Below are positions 34,301-41,607 of a stretch of 64,000 nt of DNA, piece after piece. The first letter of the stretch is position 1. The number at the start of each line of letters is the position of its first letter. Location: contig CAZIKF010000015.1 of assembly GCA_964539825.1 (NCBI GenBank), positions 48,963 to 112,962 of the forward strand, read 5' to 3'. Source of the DNA: CAZIKF01 sp964539825 (GTDB lineage Bacteria; Muiribacteriota; UBA6191). Under the pieces are notes generated by a model. It had not been told where the DNA came from, ran no database searches, and saw only the letters and a program-made list of their open reading frames with translations. The position numbers and the translations under genes are program-made.

Positions 34301-34982
34301 ATTCCTCAAAGACTTCGGTGGAACATCTCTCTGAACGTTTCCACTTCTCACCGATCATTCGCAGGTTGATCCAAAACACCGGTCCGAGCGCGAGGAGCGT
34401 GAAAAGGCTGGAAAAAAGCTGGGGCCAGGAATCCAACGCTGTTCCTAAAAGAAGAATTCCCACGAAAAGCACTATTGCGGTGGTCAAGACCTGAAGGCCC
34501 ATGATCACATATCCGTAATAGCGGTAATAGGAATCGGGATAATAGTCCCTGGACCATTCCTCAAATAACCTGGTCCCTTCTTCACAACGAGGCCTTCTGC
34601 GCAAATATTCATCCAATACACCCAGGGCCTCCCGGAGGTGTTTTCTTTCATAAAGTTCCCTGGCTAGCTGGAGACGTACAAAATTTTCCTGGCTCGAATC
34701 ATAGAAGGGGAGTTTCTTTAGAAAAGTCTCATCGCAGCCTGAGTGGAGATACAAACAAAGTACTTTCTCAAGAATTAATTCATCAGTGGCCCTGGAATTC
34801 CTGATGGCCTCATCAGCGGTTTTGAGAGCTTCTTCATAGCGGTGGGTTTCTAGGAGCAGCCTTGTTTTAAACTGCATCTCTACTGCATCAATTCGGTTCG
34901 AATCCGTGTTAGCACCCATTTGAGCCAGGGACTTCAGGTGCGTTCCGTTTCCCAAAGTTGTCAAATGGTTCGACGCAGTCAC
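31371..34982 (-). CDS. 1203-residue mosaic membrane protein (TPR-like, membrane, helical-repeat regions)
   Basis: Start GTG at 34982 with AAGGGG 6 bases upstream. Residues about 30-150 look TPR-like (EEALKTADEAI, REALGVLDEYLRRRP). Membrane helices follow near 155-215, 335-365, 390-500 and about 630-680. Soluble domains lie between them. The C-terminal ~350 residues form helical repeats of the DUF4116 kind (VREDPSLYSQLPEEIRQKP, ALREDPALISEI, LSSHPRLFAFVDPSLKRLP). There is no signal sequence. I do not recognise the whole protein. It is followed on the same strand by the AIM24-like gene. Possibly a membrane-anchored scaffold; this is inference. Confidence 0.75.
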   Translation of the reverse strand: MTASNHLTTLGNGTHLKSLAQMGANTDSNRIDAVEMQFKTRLLLETHRYEEALKTADEAIRNSRATDELILEKVLCLYLHSGCDETFLKKLPFYDSSQENFVRLQLARELYERKHLREALGVLDEYLRRRPRCEEGTRLFEEWSRDYYPDSYYRYYGYVIMGLQVLTTAIVLFVGILLLGTALDSWPQLFSSLFTLLALGPVFWINLRMIGEKWKRSERCSTEVFEEFLKVRHYGDVFHLSRASQETHLYQDDNDYSYISWIRHLPFVPNYTYIRSRDLATDEFLTVPLHGVADGTRFGMGIYKSMPQPLNMLGVRLGQWESFFSENHGILRKAGEILFVLGLFLLYSIYLFPEVSKWLYSLVVFQSPGNHLTYLEPVREWVFLGSTNYYTIPEASIPLALFALTLPLLFPRQVSRFLGVGFSLRVICQIFKLPIVRPGILLLAFLCFYQHYSPYSTWYIPSLCLSFLFYFAFVRTRYKEEEKEVVSRVSSLFKDRNQEGWLLRLFHLRRVDIMGIDRSYCTPVQTLFLSERFIVAPLTYMGLTLRFLVANKRTGIPLKVQKSQARFLHLNSPRQETKIFIGRHSVRLSQPVGDVVAQLEGAHLPFELVAEEPKKVPWLKFIAISIIGGLIVSSITRNHWMIEISLGMAGFFCFLVPLLESLRRPWWLALGGFLFWQVQDISYLPGAAKISEKTVYSMQEFRRIEQVHGFSSDSMSVSFVRKKTDALILRIWGPPITYGDYEKYILTHRELSFSYVPPMVAYQHHREDSLSILSWHLYQKYRPLDGRRYRLTVKEFCEKQGLGVFRARSRQSRCGVNVSFPKRSSQAVEDLLAHAPRNWINRFPITLFSRAVREDPSLYSQLPEEIRQKPEVLNWTRFWLLLALREDPALISEISADPILGGAEFLKIFLRSYARNQSELKGFREILQVPGVMEVLSISGFFSELVRINPLFIRRFPLWKSEALQTTGIGSQGLSQKLLSHEELNRAREHFINLLSGRKERGWTQEDQRAYFQKHRKLISAHLRANPLEFTKFPKNLHMLVFSDLKEILSSHPRLFAFVDPSLKRLPELLFRAYPPSIAIRKVLQESDFCADALNELMATSIPLGLHGVRPLVNSLRSQGSRFFSRKPLRYRADDPRPRSEEIFLSDVQSRFGAQINELDLGKWFAMFLVKRDRCWVHRHGFQYRTDPDVIDLFYADPSIPCF

Positions 34983-35025
34983 TCAGCCCCTTCCCTCTGA
35001 AAGCATGATCCGCCCTTAGACGACG

Positions 35026-35050
35026 GGAGGCCCTCGTAAGGAAGGCCTCC
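35026..35050. other. hairpin in divergent intergenic region
   Basis: GGAGGCC (35026-35032) and GGCCTCC (35044-35050) form a perfect 7-bp stem with an 11-base loop, in the leader of the minus-strand 1203-residue gene. No T-run, so not a standard terminator. Confidence 0.35.
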
Positions 35051-35067
35051 TGATCTCACGAATGTGG

Positions 35068-35090
35068 TTGGCAATGGTGTGAGTTGCCAA
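35068..35090. promoter_or_regulatory. perfect inverted repeat, candidate operator
   Basis: TTGGCAA (35068-35074), a 9-base spacer, TTGCCAA (35084-35090), between two divergent genes. Its symmetry fits a dimeric regulator's site. The spacing does not fit a sigma-54 -24/-12 element. Confidence 0.3.
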
Positions 35091-35261
35091 GGTTGATGTG
35101 TGTTCTATGATATTGTAACTGGAATTTGTGTAGTTCGGAAGCCATTGGACCAAACTTCTTGCAACGTGGTCCGGATTCAAATTTCATGATGAGACCGGAA
35201 ATCCCTCTTAGGGGGCAGCCGATATCTATGGGGGAATGACTTTCTCCCAGAGGTTTCCAAT

Positions 35262-36416
35262 ATGATGGATCAGTTTCGCGGCGAAGTAGCCGAATACATT
35301 CTAGAGATCCTGCTCATGCAGTATCATAGAGGCGGCAAAATCGATTCTTTCGAGTATTCCAGGTGGGATCGAATCAGCCCAGAGGTCCGCATAAGCAGAA
35401 GTCAATTTGATGCGGTGGTCCAAAAAGTTAAGCTCGACTATAGAGATCCCGCGAAGCTTCCCAAATTTGACCAGCAGAAATTTCTAGAGGAAGTTGAAAA
35501 TCGAGTCCTGGTCCTCACCACAAAAGCGGAAACTCAGCGAATCCTGGAAAAAATTGAACAATTCCTGGTCTTATTGCGCAAGTCCGAATCTCTTCCAACA
35601 CCTGAAAAAAGTTCGACCGTTGCAGAAAACTCCAGCATTAGTTCTACGGTTCAGGAAATACTTGATTCAGAAAATCCCCACAAGTTAAGAGTTCTTAGAG
35701 ATTTACTGGCCCGGGTCACCGATGTACAGCAACGCTATGAAATTCGTAAAGCCATCGACGCCCTTGAGGATTCAAGCCCGCCGAAAGAGGTTAAGGGGTC
35801 ACAGGAGTTTGATGAAATTCTCAAGAATCTCCGCTCAGATCTTGAAGATGTCCGTAGAAAAGCGATGGGAGATATCGCCCGAGAAAATCGACAAGAATTT
35901 CTGGATGTTATGCTCAAAATTGAGGAGGAAACCAATGAAGCCTACCTCAAAGCCTGTATTCTTAAACTTCTGCCGCGCTCCGATCTATCTCGTCAAGAGC
36001 TTATCCATCGCTATTTGGTAGATAGTGACTTTCGAATCGTGGCCAACGCTATCGAGGCACTCGAGCAGGTGGGCGGAACCGCCGCCCTGGCTCGTATCAG
36101 CACTTTCGCCTCCCATCCAGACAACCGCGTTAAAGCAAACGCCCTGACGGCTTTACATAGGCTTGGGCAAGATAAGATCTTGTCACTTTTCGAGAAAATG
36201 ATTCATTCTGAGCACTCCGCATACAGAGACTCTGCTGCCTATGCTATATGCACCCTGAAAGACTCTAATTTTATTCCGCTGTTGATCCAATTGCTCCAGG
36301 ACCCGTCTCAAAGTGTGAAGGATAAAGCTTACCATGGGCTAAAATTCCTTGCCTTTCAGGGTCACAAACAAGCCGAAGAAGCACTCGCTTCTTTCGAACC
36401 GGATCCGGTAATTTAA
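35262..36416 (+). CDS. HEAT-repeat protein
   Basis: This 384-residue soluble protein has an N-terminal helical region (1-110), a Ser-rich linker (STVAENSSISSTVQ) and then HEAT-like repeats from about residue 130 to the end (VDSDFRIVANAIEALEQVGG, SHPDNRVKANALTALHRLG, LQDPSQSVKDKAYHGLKFLA). This is a protein-interaction scaffold with no catalytic motif. ATG 35262 has AGAGG 8 bases upstream. A terminator-like hairpin follows the stop. Partner unknown. Confidence 0.85.
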   Translation: MMDQFRGEVAEYILEILLMQYHRGGKIDSFEYSRWDRISPEVRISRSQFDAVVQKVKLDYRDPAKLPKFDQQKFLEEVENRVLVLTTKAETQRILEKIEQFLVLLRKSESLPTPEKSSTVAENSSISSTVQEILDSENPHKLRVLRDLLARVTDVQQRYEIRKAIDALEDSSPPKEVKGSQEFDEILKNLRSDLEDVRRKAMGDIARENRQEFLDVMLKIEEETNEAYLKACILKLLPRSDLSRQELIHRYLVDSDFRIVANAIEALEQVGGTAALARISTFASHPDNRVKANALTALHRLGQDKILSLFEKMIHSEHSAYRDSAAYAICTLKDSNFIPLLIQLLQDPSQSVKDKAYHGLKFLAFQGHKQAEEALASFEPDPVI

Positions 36417-36436
36417 AAGAAAGAAAAGAAAAGCGG

Positions 36437-36474
36437 GGGGGTCCAAAATTCGGACCGTGCGGTTTTTATTTTCT
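36437..36474 (+). terminator. intrinsic terminator after the HEAT-repeat gene
   Basis: GGTCC (36440-36444) pairs with GGACC (36452-36456) around AAAATTC, followed shortly by GGTTTTTATTTTC. Confidence 0.5.
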
Positions 36475-36622
36475 TGTAATCTGCCATTAAATTCTCAGGA
36501 TGCCCGGACTGGGACTTGACATAAAGGAACAAGATCCGCATATTTCTGTCAGCTTCTTTATTCCAAGGTGCAATTTCTTATTCTAATAATTCGGAATTGT
36601 CTACCTTTTCACTGGGGGGATT

Positions 36623-37342
36623 ATGGTAACAAGTGGGGGATTGATTACGTTTTCGGAGCCGGAACGGCCGGGACAAGGTCTTGTGGCTGTTGCCAATATA
36701 CCTAATTCTACAATCTGGACCGAAAACCAGCGCCTCAGAACCTCAGCCCAGAACTATAAAATCGGGGGAACAAACCAAAAGAAGCAAACTTCGAAAAGTC
36801 TACATTCCCATTTCCCGATCCCTGAAGAAGCTACCTGGCAGACATTACAACGGGCAGTAGGCATGGCCCAGGGTCAAGTCGTCGACGTCCTGGAATCCTC
36901 CACAATGCAGGTGAAAGGCACCCTCGAGGTCGGAGGTCATCACTATTGCTTTGAGGATAAGCGCCCTAAAAAATGGAGGAAATTTGTCCCCCTCTCGAGA
37001 TTTCTTAAAAATAGAAAAGAGATCCGATTTACCTTTTGGCCGACTCTTACCCGCAGAGCATTAGAGTGTAAGGATTCCCAGTCTCCTCCTATCATTTATA
37101 TTTCCCACCTACGCAAGCAGGTCCTGCAATCAGGACTGATAGAAGTGATTGGACAGGTGCAATCCATTGCCGAAAATACATTCACAATGGGATTCACCAG
37201 TTTTCTACAGGATAGAAAATACTACGTGGAAATCCAAGGCCGCTATCCAGGAAAAGTAGGCGATCTCACTCAAATCAACGCGGAACTCAGATCGGGTAAC
37301 ATCCATTTTGAGAACCATTTCCCTCTCTCTCACAAACTCTGA
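36623..37342 (+). CDS. hypothetical soluble protein
   Basis: This 239-residue protein has no signal or membrane segment. The ATG is preceded by a G-run (GGGGGG) 3 bases upstream. The middle and C-terminal parts are beta-rich (VVDVLESSTMQVKGTLEV, LIEVIGQVQSIAENTFTMGF, KYYVEIQGRYPG) and could form two small barrels of OB type, but I cannot name a family. The next gene starts 8 bases after its stop, so the two form an operon. Confidence 0.65.
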   Translation: MVTSGGLITFSEPERPGQGLVAVANIPNSTIWTENQRLRTSAQNYKIGGTNQKKQTSKSLHSHFPIPEEATWQTLQRAVGMAQGQVVDVLESSTMQVKGTLEVGGHHYCFEDKRPKKWRKFVPLSRFLKNRKEIRFTFWPTLTRRALECKDSQSPPIIYISHLRKQVLQSGLIEVIGQVQSIAENTFTMGFTSFLQDRKYYVEIQGRYPGKVGDLTQINAELRSGNIHFENHFPLSHKL

Positions 37343-37350
37343 TCTTCCCC

Positions 37351-38505
37351 ATGGATCCAGCGCAGACACCTTTTTTCCAACTGCGTAATGAGGAAGGGGT
37401 CATCTTTTTAGATGGTGCCCGGGAGGGACTGCTTCCAACCTCATTATTGGACACTTCTTGTACTGTTACCAATGGTCAAACTCAGCTCGCGAAAGTCCAG
37501 GAGCTTTCCAGGGAGCTTATCAAAAGCAGCGGGTGGAAATTTGAGTCCATACTATTCCACGGGTCGGCTTCAGCAGGATTGAGTCAGATTGTGGAATTAA
37601 TATGCTGCGGGGAAGAAAATCTATTTTTAATCGATCCCTATTTAAAGAACTCCACTCTAAGGTCTTTGCCTCAAGAAGAGAACAGTGTAGAAATTCTTCG
37701 CAGAGACGCTCAGGAGCTTCTGAAAACAAGTTCCCTTCCCGGTCGTATCTCTCAGAACCAGGTCATCGTCTGTCTCAATCACTTGAGTTCCCTCTCGGGT
37801 CTTGAAGAGAGAGTTTTGGAGTTTCATAGATCCTTAAAGATACAGAGGGAAGTGGAGGGAAAGGAGCAGTTTCTTATCGTCGATGGGTCTCAGGGGGCTG
37901 CCATGGGATTAGCCATTCCATCCTGTGATGCTTACTTCATCTCTTTTCAAGAGCTCTTTGGATTTCCCGGAGGAGCCTACCTGCTTTCCCCGACACTTTG
38001 CCGGTATCTTCAGGCCAAAATTGGAAAGGAGCAGGACTTGCAGAACCTTGTTGAAAGCACCCTCCCCCCGCTTTTCCTGATTCAGCTCTTTCGAAATTTC
38101 ATGGAATTCCAAAAGGATCTTGAAGATGGTGTTCTATGCAAAGAATTTGACAGGGACGAGCATGTCTGCGCCCTGCAGGCTGAGTTTGCCCAGGAATTTC
38201 CAAAATTTGAGGGTTGGGAGCTACACCCCTTTGATCCGCTATTAAGCCATGGGATCACCTGGTTTCGGGGACCAGACAGCGTGAGTGCCAAAATCAGTAA
38301 AGAGCTTCAGGAGTATGGCATTATTCACTCTTTCGGATCTCTTTTTGAGCTAAACTTTCCCCTGGCGAGTGAATACTGTAATTTCACAGATGGAACCAGG
38401 TGTCTTTTTCGTCTCTCTTTTCAGTGGTATAACACCTCGGTACAAGTGAAACGAGTCTTGCATCTGTTAAACCTGCTCATTCCCCGCTATCAGAAAGACG
38501 CTTGA
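37351..38505 (+). CDS. class-V aminotransferase-fold protein lacking the PLP lysine (probable pseudoenzyme)
   Basis: This 384-residue protein follows the class-V aminotransferase/cysteine-desulfurase layout. It has an N-terminal DGAREGLLPTSLL, a cofactor-binding-like turn HGSASAGLSQIVE and the aspartate strand FLIVDGSQGAAMGL. The PLP-lysine loop, normally of SGHKxYGPxG type, reads FISFQELFGFPGGAYLLS, so the His-Lys pair has become Gln-Glu and no other Lys is nearby. It is therefore probably catalytically inactive or non-PLP. It is co-transcribed with the preceding hypothetical gene. Length and frame are intact, so it is not a decaying pseudogene. Confidence 0.75.
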   Translation: MDPAQTPFFQLRNEEGVIFLDGAREGLLPTSLLDTSCTVTNGQTQLAKVQELSRELIKSSGWKFESILFHGSASAGLSQIVELICCGEENLFLIDPYLKNSTLRSLPQEENSVEILRRDAQELLKTSSLPGRISQNQVIVCLNHLSSLSGLEERVLEFHRSLKIQREVEGKEQFLIVDGSQGAAMGLAIPSCDAYFISFQELFGFPGGAYLLSPTLCRYLQAKIGKEQDLQNLVESTLPPLFLIQLFRNFMEFQKDLEDGVLCKEFDRDEHVCALQAEFAQEFPKFEGWELHPFDPLLSHGITWFRGPDSVSAKISKELQEYGIIHSFGSLFELNFPLASEYCNFTDGTRCLFRLSFQWYNTSVQVKRVLHLLNLLIPRYQKDA

Positions 38506-38530
38506 GGACTCGGCGACTCTTGCTTATCCC

Positions 38531-38875
38531 CTATAGGGCCTGGATTGGCTCTTGAAGGATCATACTCAAATAAGCCCCCTGGCCAGAGCCCGGGGAGCCA
38601 AGATTCCCTTTTGTCCCAAAGTACTCCCAAATCAACTCATTTTGAGTATAATGTGCCCCGGAGGAAATCAAAGTGCAGTCCAAAGAAATTATGAGTGAAT
38701 CACCTTCCATGGGGCGTAGCGAATTGAACGATGAAGTTTTCTTTGGCAGTCCCGTACCCTGGCTATTGAAATGGATTTTTATATCCTGCGCAGCCCTGAT
38801 CTTGATCACAACTGCCTGTATTTGGCTGAAAGATTTTCGAACTTCCTCCTCTTTTTCAACCATGACAGGCCGCAT
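38531..38875 (-). CDS. small hypothetical protein downstream of metallophosphoesterase
   Basis: About 114 residues, beta-rich (VVIKIRAAQDIKIHFNSQG, DSLIISLDCTLISSG), with no signal sequence. The start is uncertain: ATG 38875, ATG 38863 or GTG 38890; a longer frame to 39094 overlaps the phosphoesterase and is unlikely. It follows that gene by about 20 bases. An antisense frame here encodes a hydrophobic segment, but operon position favours this strand. No family recognised. Confidence 0.5.
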   Translation of the reverse strand: MRPVMVEKEEEVRKSFSQIQAVVIKIRAAQDIKIHFNSQGTGLPKKTSSFNSLRPMEGDSLIISLDCTLISSGAHYTQNELIWEYFGTKGNLGSPGSGQGAYLSMILQEPIQAL

Positions 38876-38894
38876 GGAGTCTACGGACACCAGT

Positions 38895-39755
38895 TCAAAA
38901 TAGAGGCTGCAGCCCACCCAGAATTTCTCCCATGTTTGCGTAAGTTCTGGCCGCGTCAACAAGGAGAAGTTTCTTGGAGTTCTGATCTTTTGCCCCGTAA
39001 CTTGTACACACTCGAAGCTGCCTGTCGGAGATGACTTGAAAGCCTTCCGGTGCTGGAATATGTCCGGAAATGAGGTAGCGACAGGGAGGGTCAAAACGCC
39101 GCAGATATCGTTTTAACACCTTTTCGTAATCCTCAATCTGGAATTCATTCTTATTCATAAAGGCCTCCCAGAGAGTTTCTCCCCTTTTAGAATTCAGCAG
39201 GGAGGCACCATACTCGGGCTCAAAAGCGTCCAGGGGAACTGGACCCGGAGGTAGAGAAGAGCGGAAGTCAAGATTCCAGAACCAATTCCATAAAACTTCA
39301 TCCTGCCCTTGAGAAGGTTCCGGGGACAGCGCTCCACTCGGACCCGTATGGTTGAGCAAAATACCTCCGGCGGTGAGAACTCCAAAAGGGAGAGAACAAA
39401 GAAACTGAGCGTATTTACGGCGATGTGGGCCGAACTTCGCCTCCAGGTTCTCTACAAAACTCAACCCTCCTTTCCTCAGTCTCCAATGAAGAACATGGGA
39501 AAGTTCATGATTACCCATGAGAAGAATGATTTGAGGATCACCTAATTCCATTACTCTTTGTAGTAAAGAAAAGGAGCGATCCTCGTATCCAGGATAACCA
39601 TGAAGCAGGTCTCCTCCCAAAATCAGCTTCGTGGCCTGATGCTTCTCTTTTAGAAGTGAGAAGCGCTGAAGAACTCGATCAAAATCAGCTTCGTGGCCCT
39701 GTATATCCGATGCGTACAATAGATAGCCGGAGCTAATTCTAAGCAACCGATCCAT
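38895..39755 (-). CDS. calcineurin-like metallophosphoesterase
   Basis: This 286-residue protein carries the metallophosphoesterase motifs in order: YASDIQGHEADF (Asp/His), LGGDLLHG (Asp), MGNHELSH (Asn/His), then LLNHTG and SGHIP (His ligands). It most resembles PPP-type serine/threonine phosphatases or diadenosine-tetraphosphatase-like enzymes, and the substrate cannot be told. The ATG at 39755 is preferred because it lies 8 bases after aspS; a longer frame would overlap aspS. It lies in the same operon as aspS. Confidence 0.82.
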   Translation of the reverse strand: MDRLLRISSGYLLYASDIQGHEADFDRVLQRFSLLKEKHQATKLILGGDLLHGYPGYEDRSFSLLQRVMELGDPQIILLMGNHELSHVLHWRLRKGGLSFVENLEAKFGPHRRKYAQFLCSLPFGVLTAGGILLNHTGPSGALSPEPSQGQDEVLWNWFWNLDFRSSLPPGPVPLDAFEPEYGASLLNSKRGETLWEAFMNKNEFQIEDYEKVLKRYLRRFDPPCRYLISGHIPAPEGFQVISDRQLRVCTSYGAKDQNSKKLLLVDAARTYANMGEILGGLQPLF

Positions 39756-39763
39756 GGACTTCT

Positions 39764-41557
39764 TTACTCTGCGGAACCCTTGATCATCGAGAGAATATGA
39801 ACTTCTCGTAAACGTTCGAGGTCCACCTCCGCTGGTGCCTTCGTAAGGGGACAATTTCCTGACTTATTCTTGGGAAACGCGATCACGTCACGAATAGATT
39901 CTGAACCCGTGAGAAGGGAAAGAAGTCGATCTACTCCAAGCGCAATTCCGCCGTGTGGGGGCGCACCATATTCTAGTGCTTTTAAAAGGTATCCATAGCG
40001 GGCCTCCTGCACTTCCTGGCCAACTCCCAGTACATGGAATACATCCTCTTGTAGCGCCCTGGTATTAATTCTTATGCTCCCGCTACCTAGCTCCTGTCCA
40101 TTTAAGACCAGGTCGTAAGCCCTGGATTGAATTTGGGTGAGATATTTGTCATCGGTGTCCCTGAGATTGATCCCCGGTTCAGGCATTGTAAAAGGATGGT
40201 GCATGGACGTGATGCTTTTGGTCTGGGCATCCCTATCAAAGAGCGGAAATTCGCAGACCCAGGCAAAATACTGATTCTTGGAGTTATCCCTGAATCCGTG
40301 TCGATTTCCCAGGTACAGGCGAAACTTTCCAATCAGGTGTTTGAAAGCGGTTGTATCCGGACCTGCCATAAAAAAAACAAGATCATTTTCGGAGCCGGAA
40401 AGGCTTTTGGTTACCTTGGAAATCTCCTCCTTAGACCAGTACTTGGCTATGGTACTCTCAAACGCTCCGGAACGGAGATGCCCCCAGGCGGGTTCCGCGC
40501 CACCTTGTGAGCTCACATAGGAACGTGCCGCCTCAATTTCGCTCCTGGTTAATTCAAGGTGAGCCGGAATCACAAGGGCTCGTACTATTCCCCCACCATC
40601 AATAATGGAGCGAAATACTCGAAAATCCGACTCCTTAAAGATAGCACTCAGATCGTGAATCTTAAGATCAAAGCTAAGATCGGGGTTTTCCGAGCCATAG
40701 ATATCCAAAGCCTCCTTATAGCTTAGCCTGGCAAAGGGAGACTTGAATTCGCACCCGATTTTATACAAGGCTTCCGTTAAAACATCCTCAACCAACTGTA
40801 TAATTTCTTCTTCGTCCACAAAGGAGATCTCGAGATCAAGTTGTGTAAATTCAGGCTGCCGATTGGTCCTGAGATCCTCATCCCTAAAGCAGCGGGCAAT
40901 CTGATAATACCGATCCATTCCACCCACCATAAGCAATTGTTTGAAAATCTGGGGAGACTGGGGGAGTGCGTAAAATTTTCCCGCATGTAGTCTGCTAGGT
41001 ACCAGGTAATCCCTGGCGCCTTCAGGAGTGGAGGTGGACAATATGGGGGTTTCGACTTCCACAAAAAATCGTTTTTGTAACGCTTCGCGCAGAGCAAACA
41101 AAACCTGGGACCGTAACCGCAGATTATGTTGAAGTCGATCTGATCTTAAATCCAGGTAGCGGTGACTGAGTCTTTGCTCTTCACCTACCTGTTCATAATC
41201 CTGGGGACGAAATGGCAAAGCTGCACAGCTTCCCAAGATGCTGACCTCATGGGCTTCCAGCTCAATATCACGAGTATCAAGCCAGGTCTGGTCCTTTCCT
41301 TCCGGCCGCTTAATCACTTTTCCTTTTATACAAAGGCAGTACTCGATATGGACATCACAGGCGATCTTCCAAGCGCTCTCAGGCAAAATTCCGGGATCCA
41401 GGAGAACTTGTATCCTGCCGCTTAGATCGCGCAGGTGAAAAAAACGCACCCCTCCGTGATCTCGAATGGTTTCTACCCAGCCACAAAGGGAGACCTTCCG
41501 GCCCTCAATTCCAAGACCAATTTCTGAGATTTGGTGACTTCGAAGGTTGGTTTGCAT
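39764..41557 (-). CDS. aspS: aspartyl-tRNA synthetase
   Basis: This 597-residue class-II synthetase has the anticodon-binding OB fold at the N-terminus (VSLCGWVETIRDHGGVRFFHL). Motif 1 is in VETPILSTSTPEGARDYLV, motif 2 in QIARCFRDEDLRTNRQPEFTQLD, and motif 3 in IALGVDRLLSLLTG. The length, with the GAD insertion domain, is that of the bacterial type. Whether it is discriminating or also charges tRNA-Asn cannot be read from this window; the presence of asnB at the other end is compatible with either. Confidence 0.96.
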   Translation of the reverse strand: MQTNLRSHQISEIGLGIEGRKVSLCGWVETIRDHGGVRFFHLRDLSGRIQVLLDPGILPESAWKIACDVHIEYCLCIKGKVIKRPEGKDQTWLDTRDIELEAHEVSILGSCAALPFRPQDYEQVGEEQRLSHRYLDLRSDRLQHNLRLRSQVLFALREALQKRFFVEVETPILSTSTPEGARDYLVPSRLHAGKFYALPQSPQIFKQLLMVGGMDRYYQIARCFRDEDLRTNRQPEFTQLDLEISFVDEEEIIQLVEDVLTEALYKIGCEFKSPFARLSYKEALDIYGSENPDLSFDLKIHDLSAIFKESDFRVFRSIIDGGGIVRALVIPAHLELTRSEIEAARSYVSSQGGAEPAWGHLRSGAFESTIAKYWSKEEISKVTKSLSGSENDLVFFMAGPDTTAFKHLIGKFRLYLGNRHGFRDNSKNQYFAWVCEFPLFDRDAQTKSITSMHHPFTMPEPGINLRDTDDKYLTQIQSRAYDLVLNGQELGSGSIRINTRALQEDVFHVLGVGQEVQEARYGYLLKALEYGAPPHGGIALGVDRLLSLLTGSESIRDVIAFPKNKSGNCPLTKAPAEVDLERLREVHILSMIKGSAE

Positions 41558-41607
41558 TTACGTCCTCCACGCTTCTCTCTCTATCGACCCTCAACAGCCA
41601 AAACTAT

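Noticed and set aside
35068..35090. Sigma-54 promoter at the TTGGCA palindrome
   Set aside because: The GG and GC elements are about 16 bases apart instead of the required spacing.
38673..38903. Plus-strand frame with a hydrophobic helix opposite the small gene after the metallophosphoesterase
   Set aside because: It lies antisense to a frame that follows an operon gene closely, and it has no ribosome-binding site; the hydrophobic segment is plausibly a by-product of the opposite strand.
38876..39094. N-terminal extension of the small minus-strand gene into the metallophosphoesterase
   Set aside because: It would overlap that gene's coding region by 200 bases in another frame; a start after 38895 is simpler.
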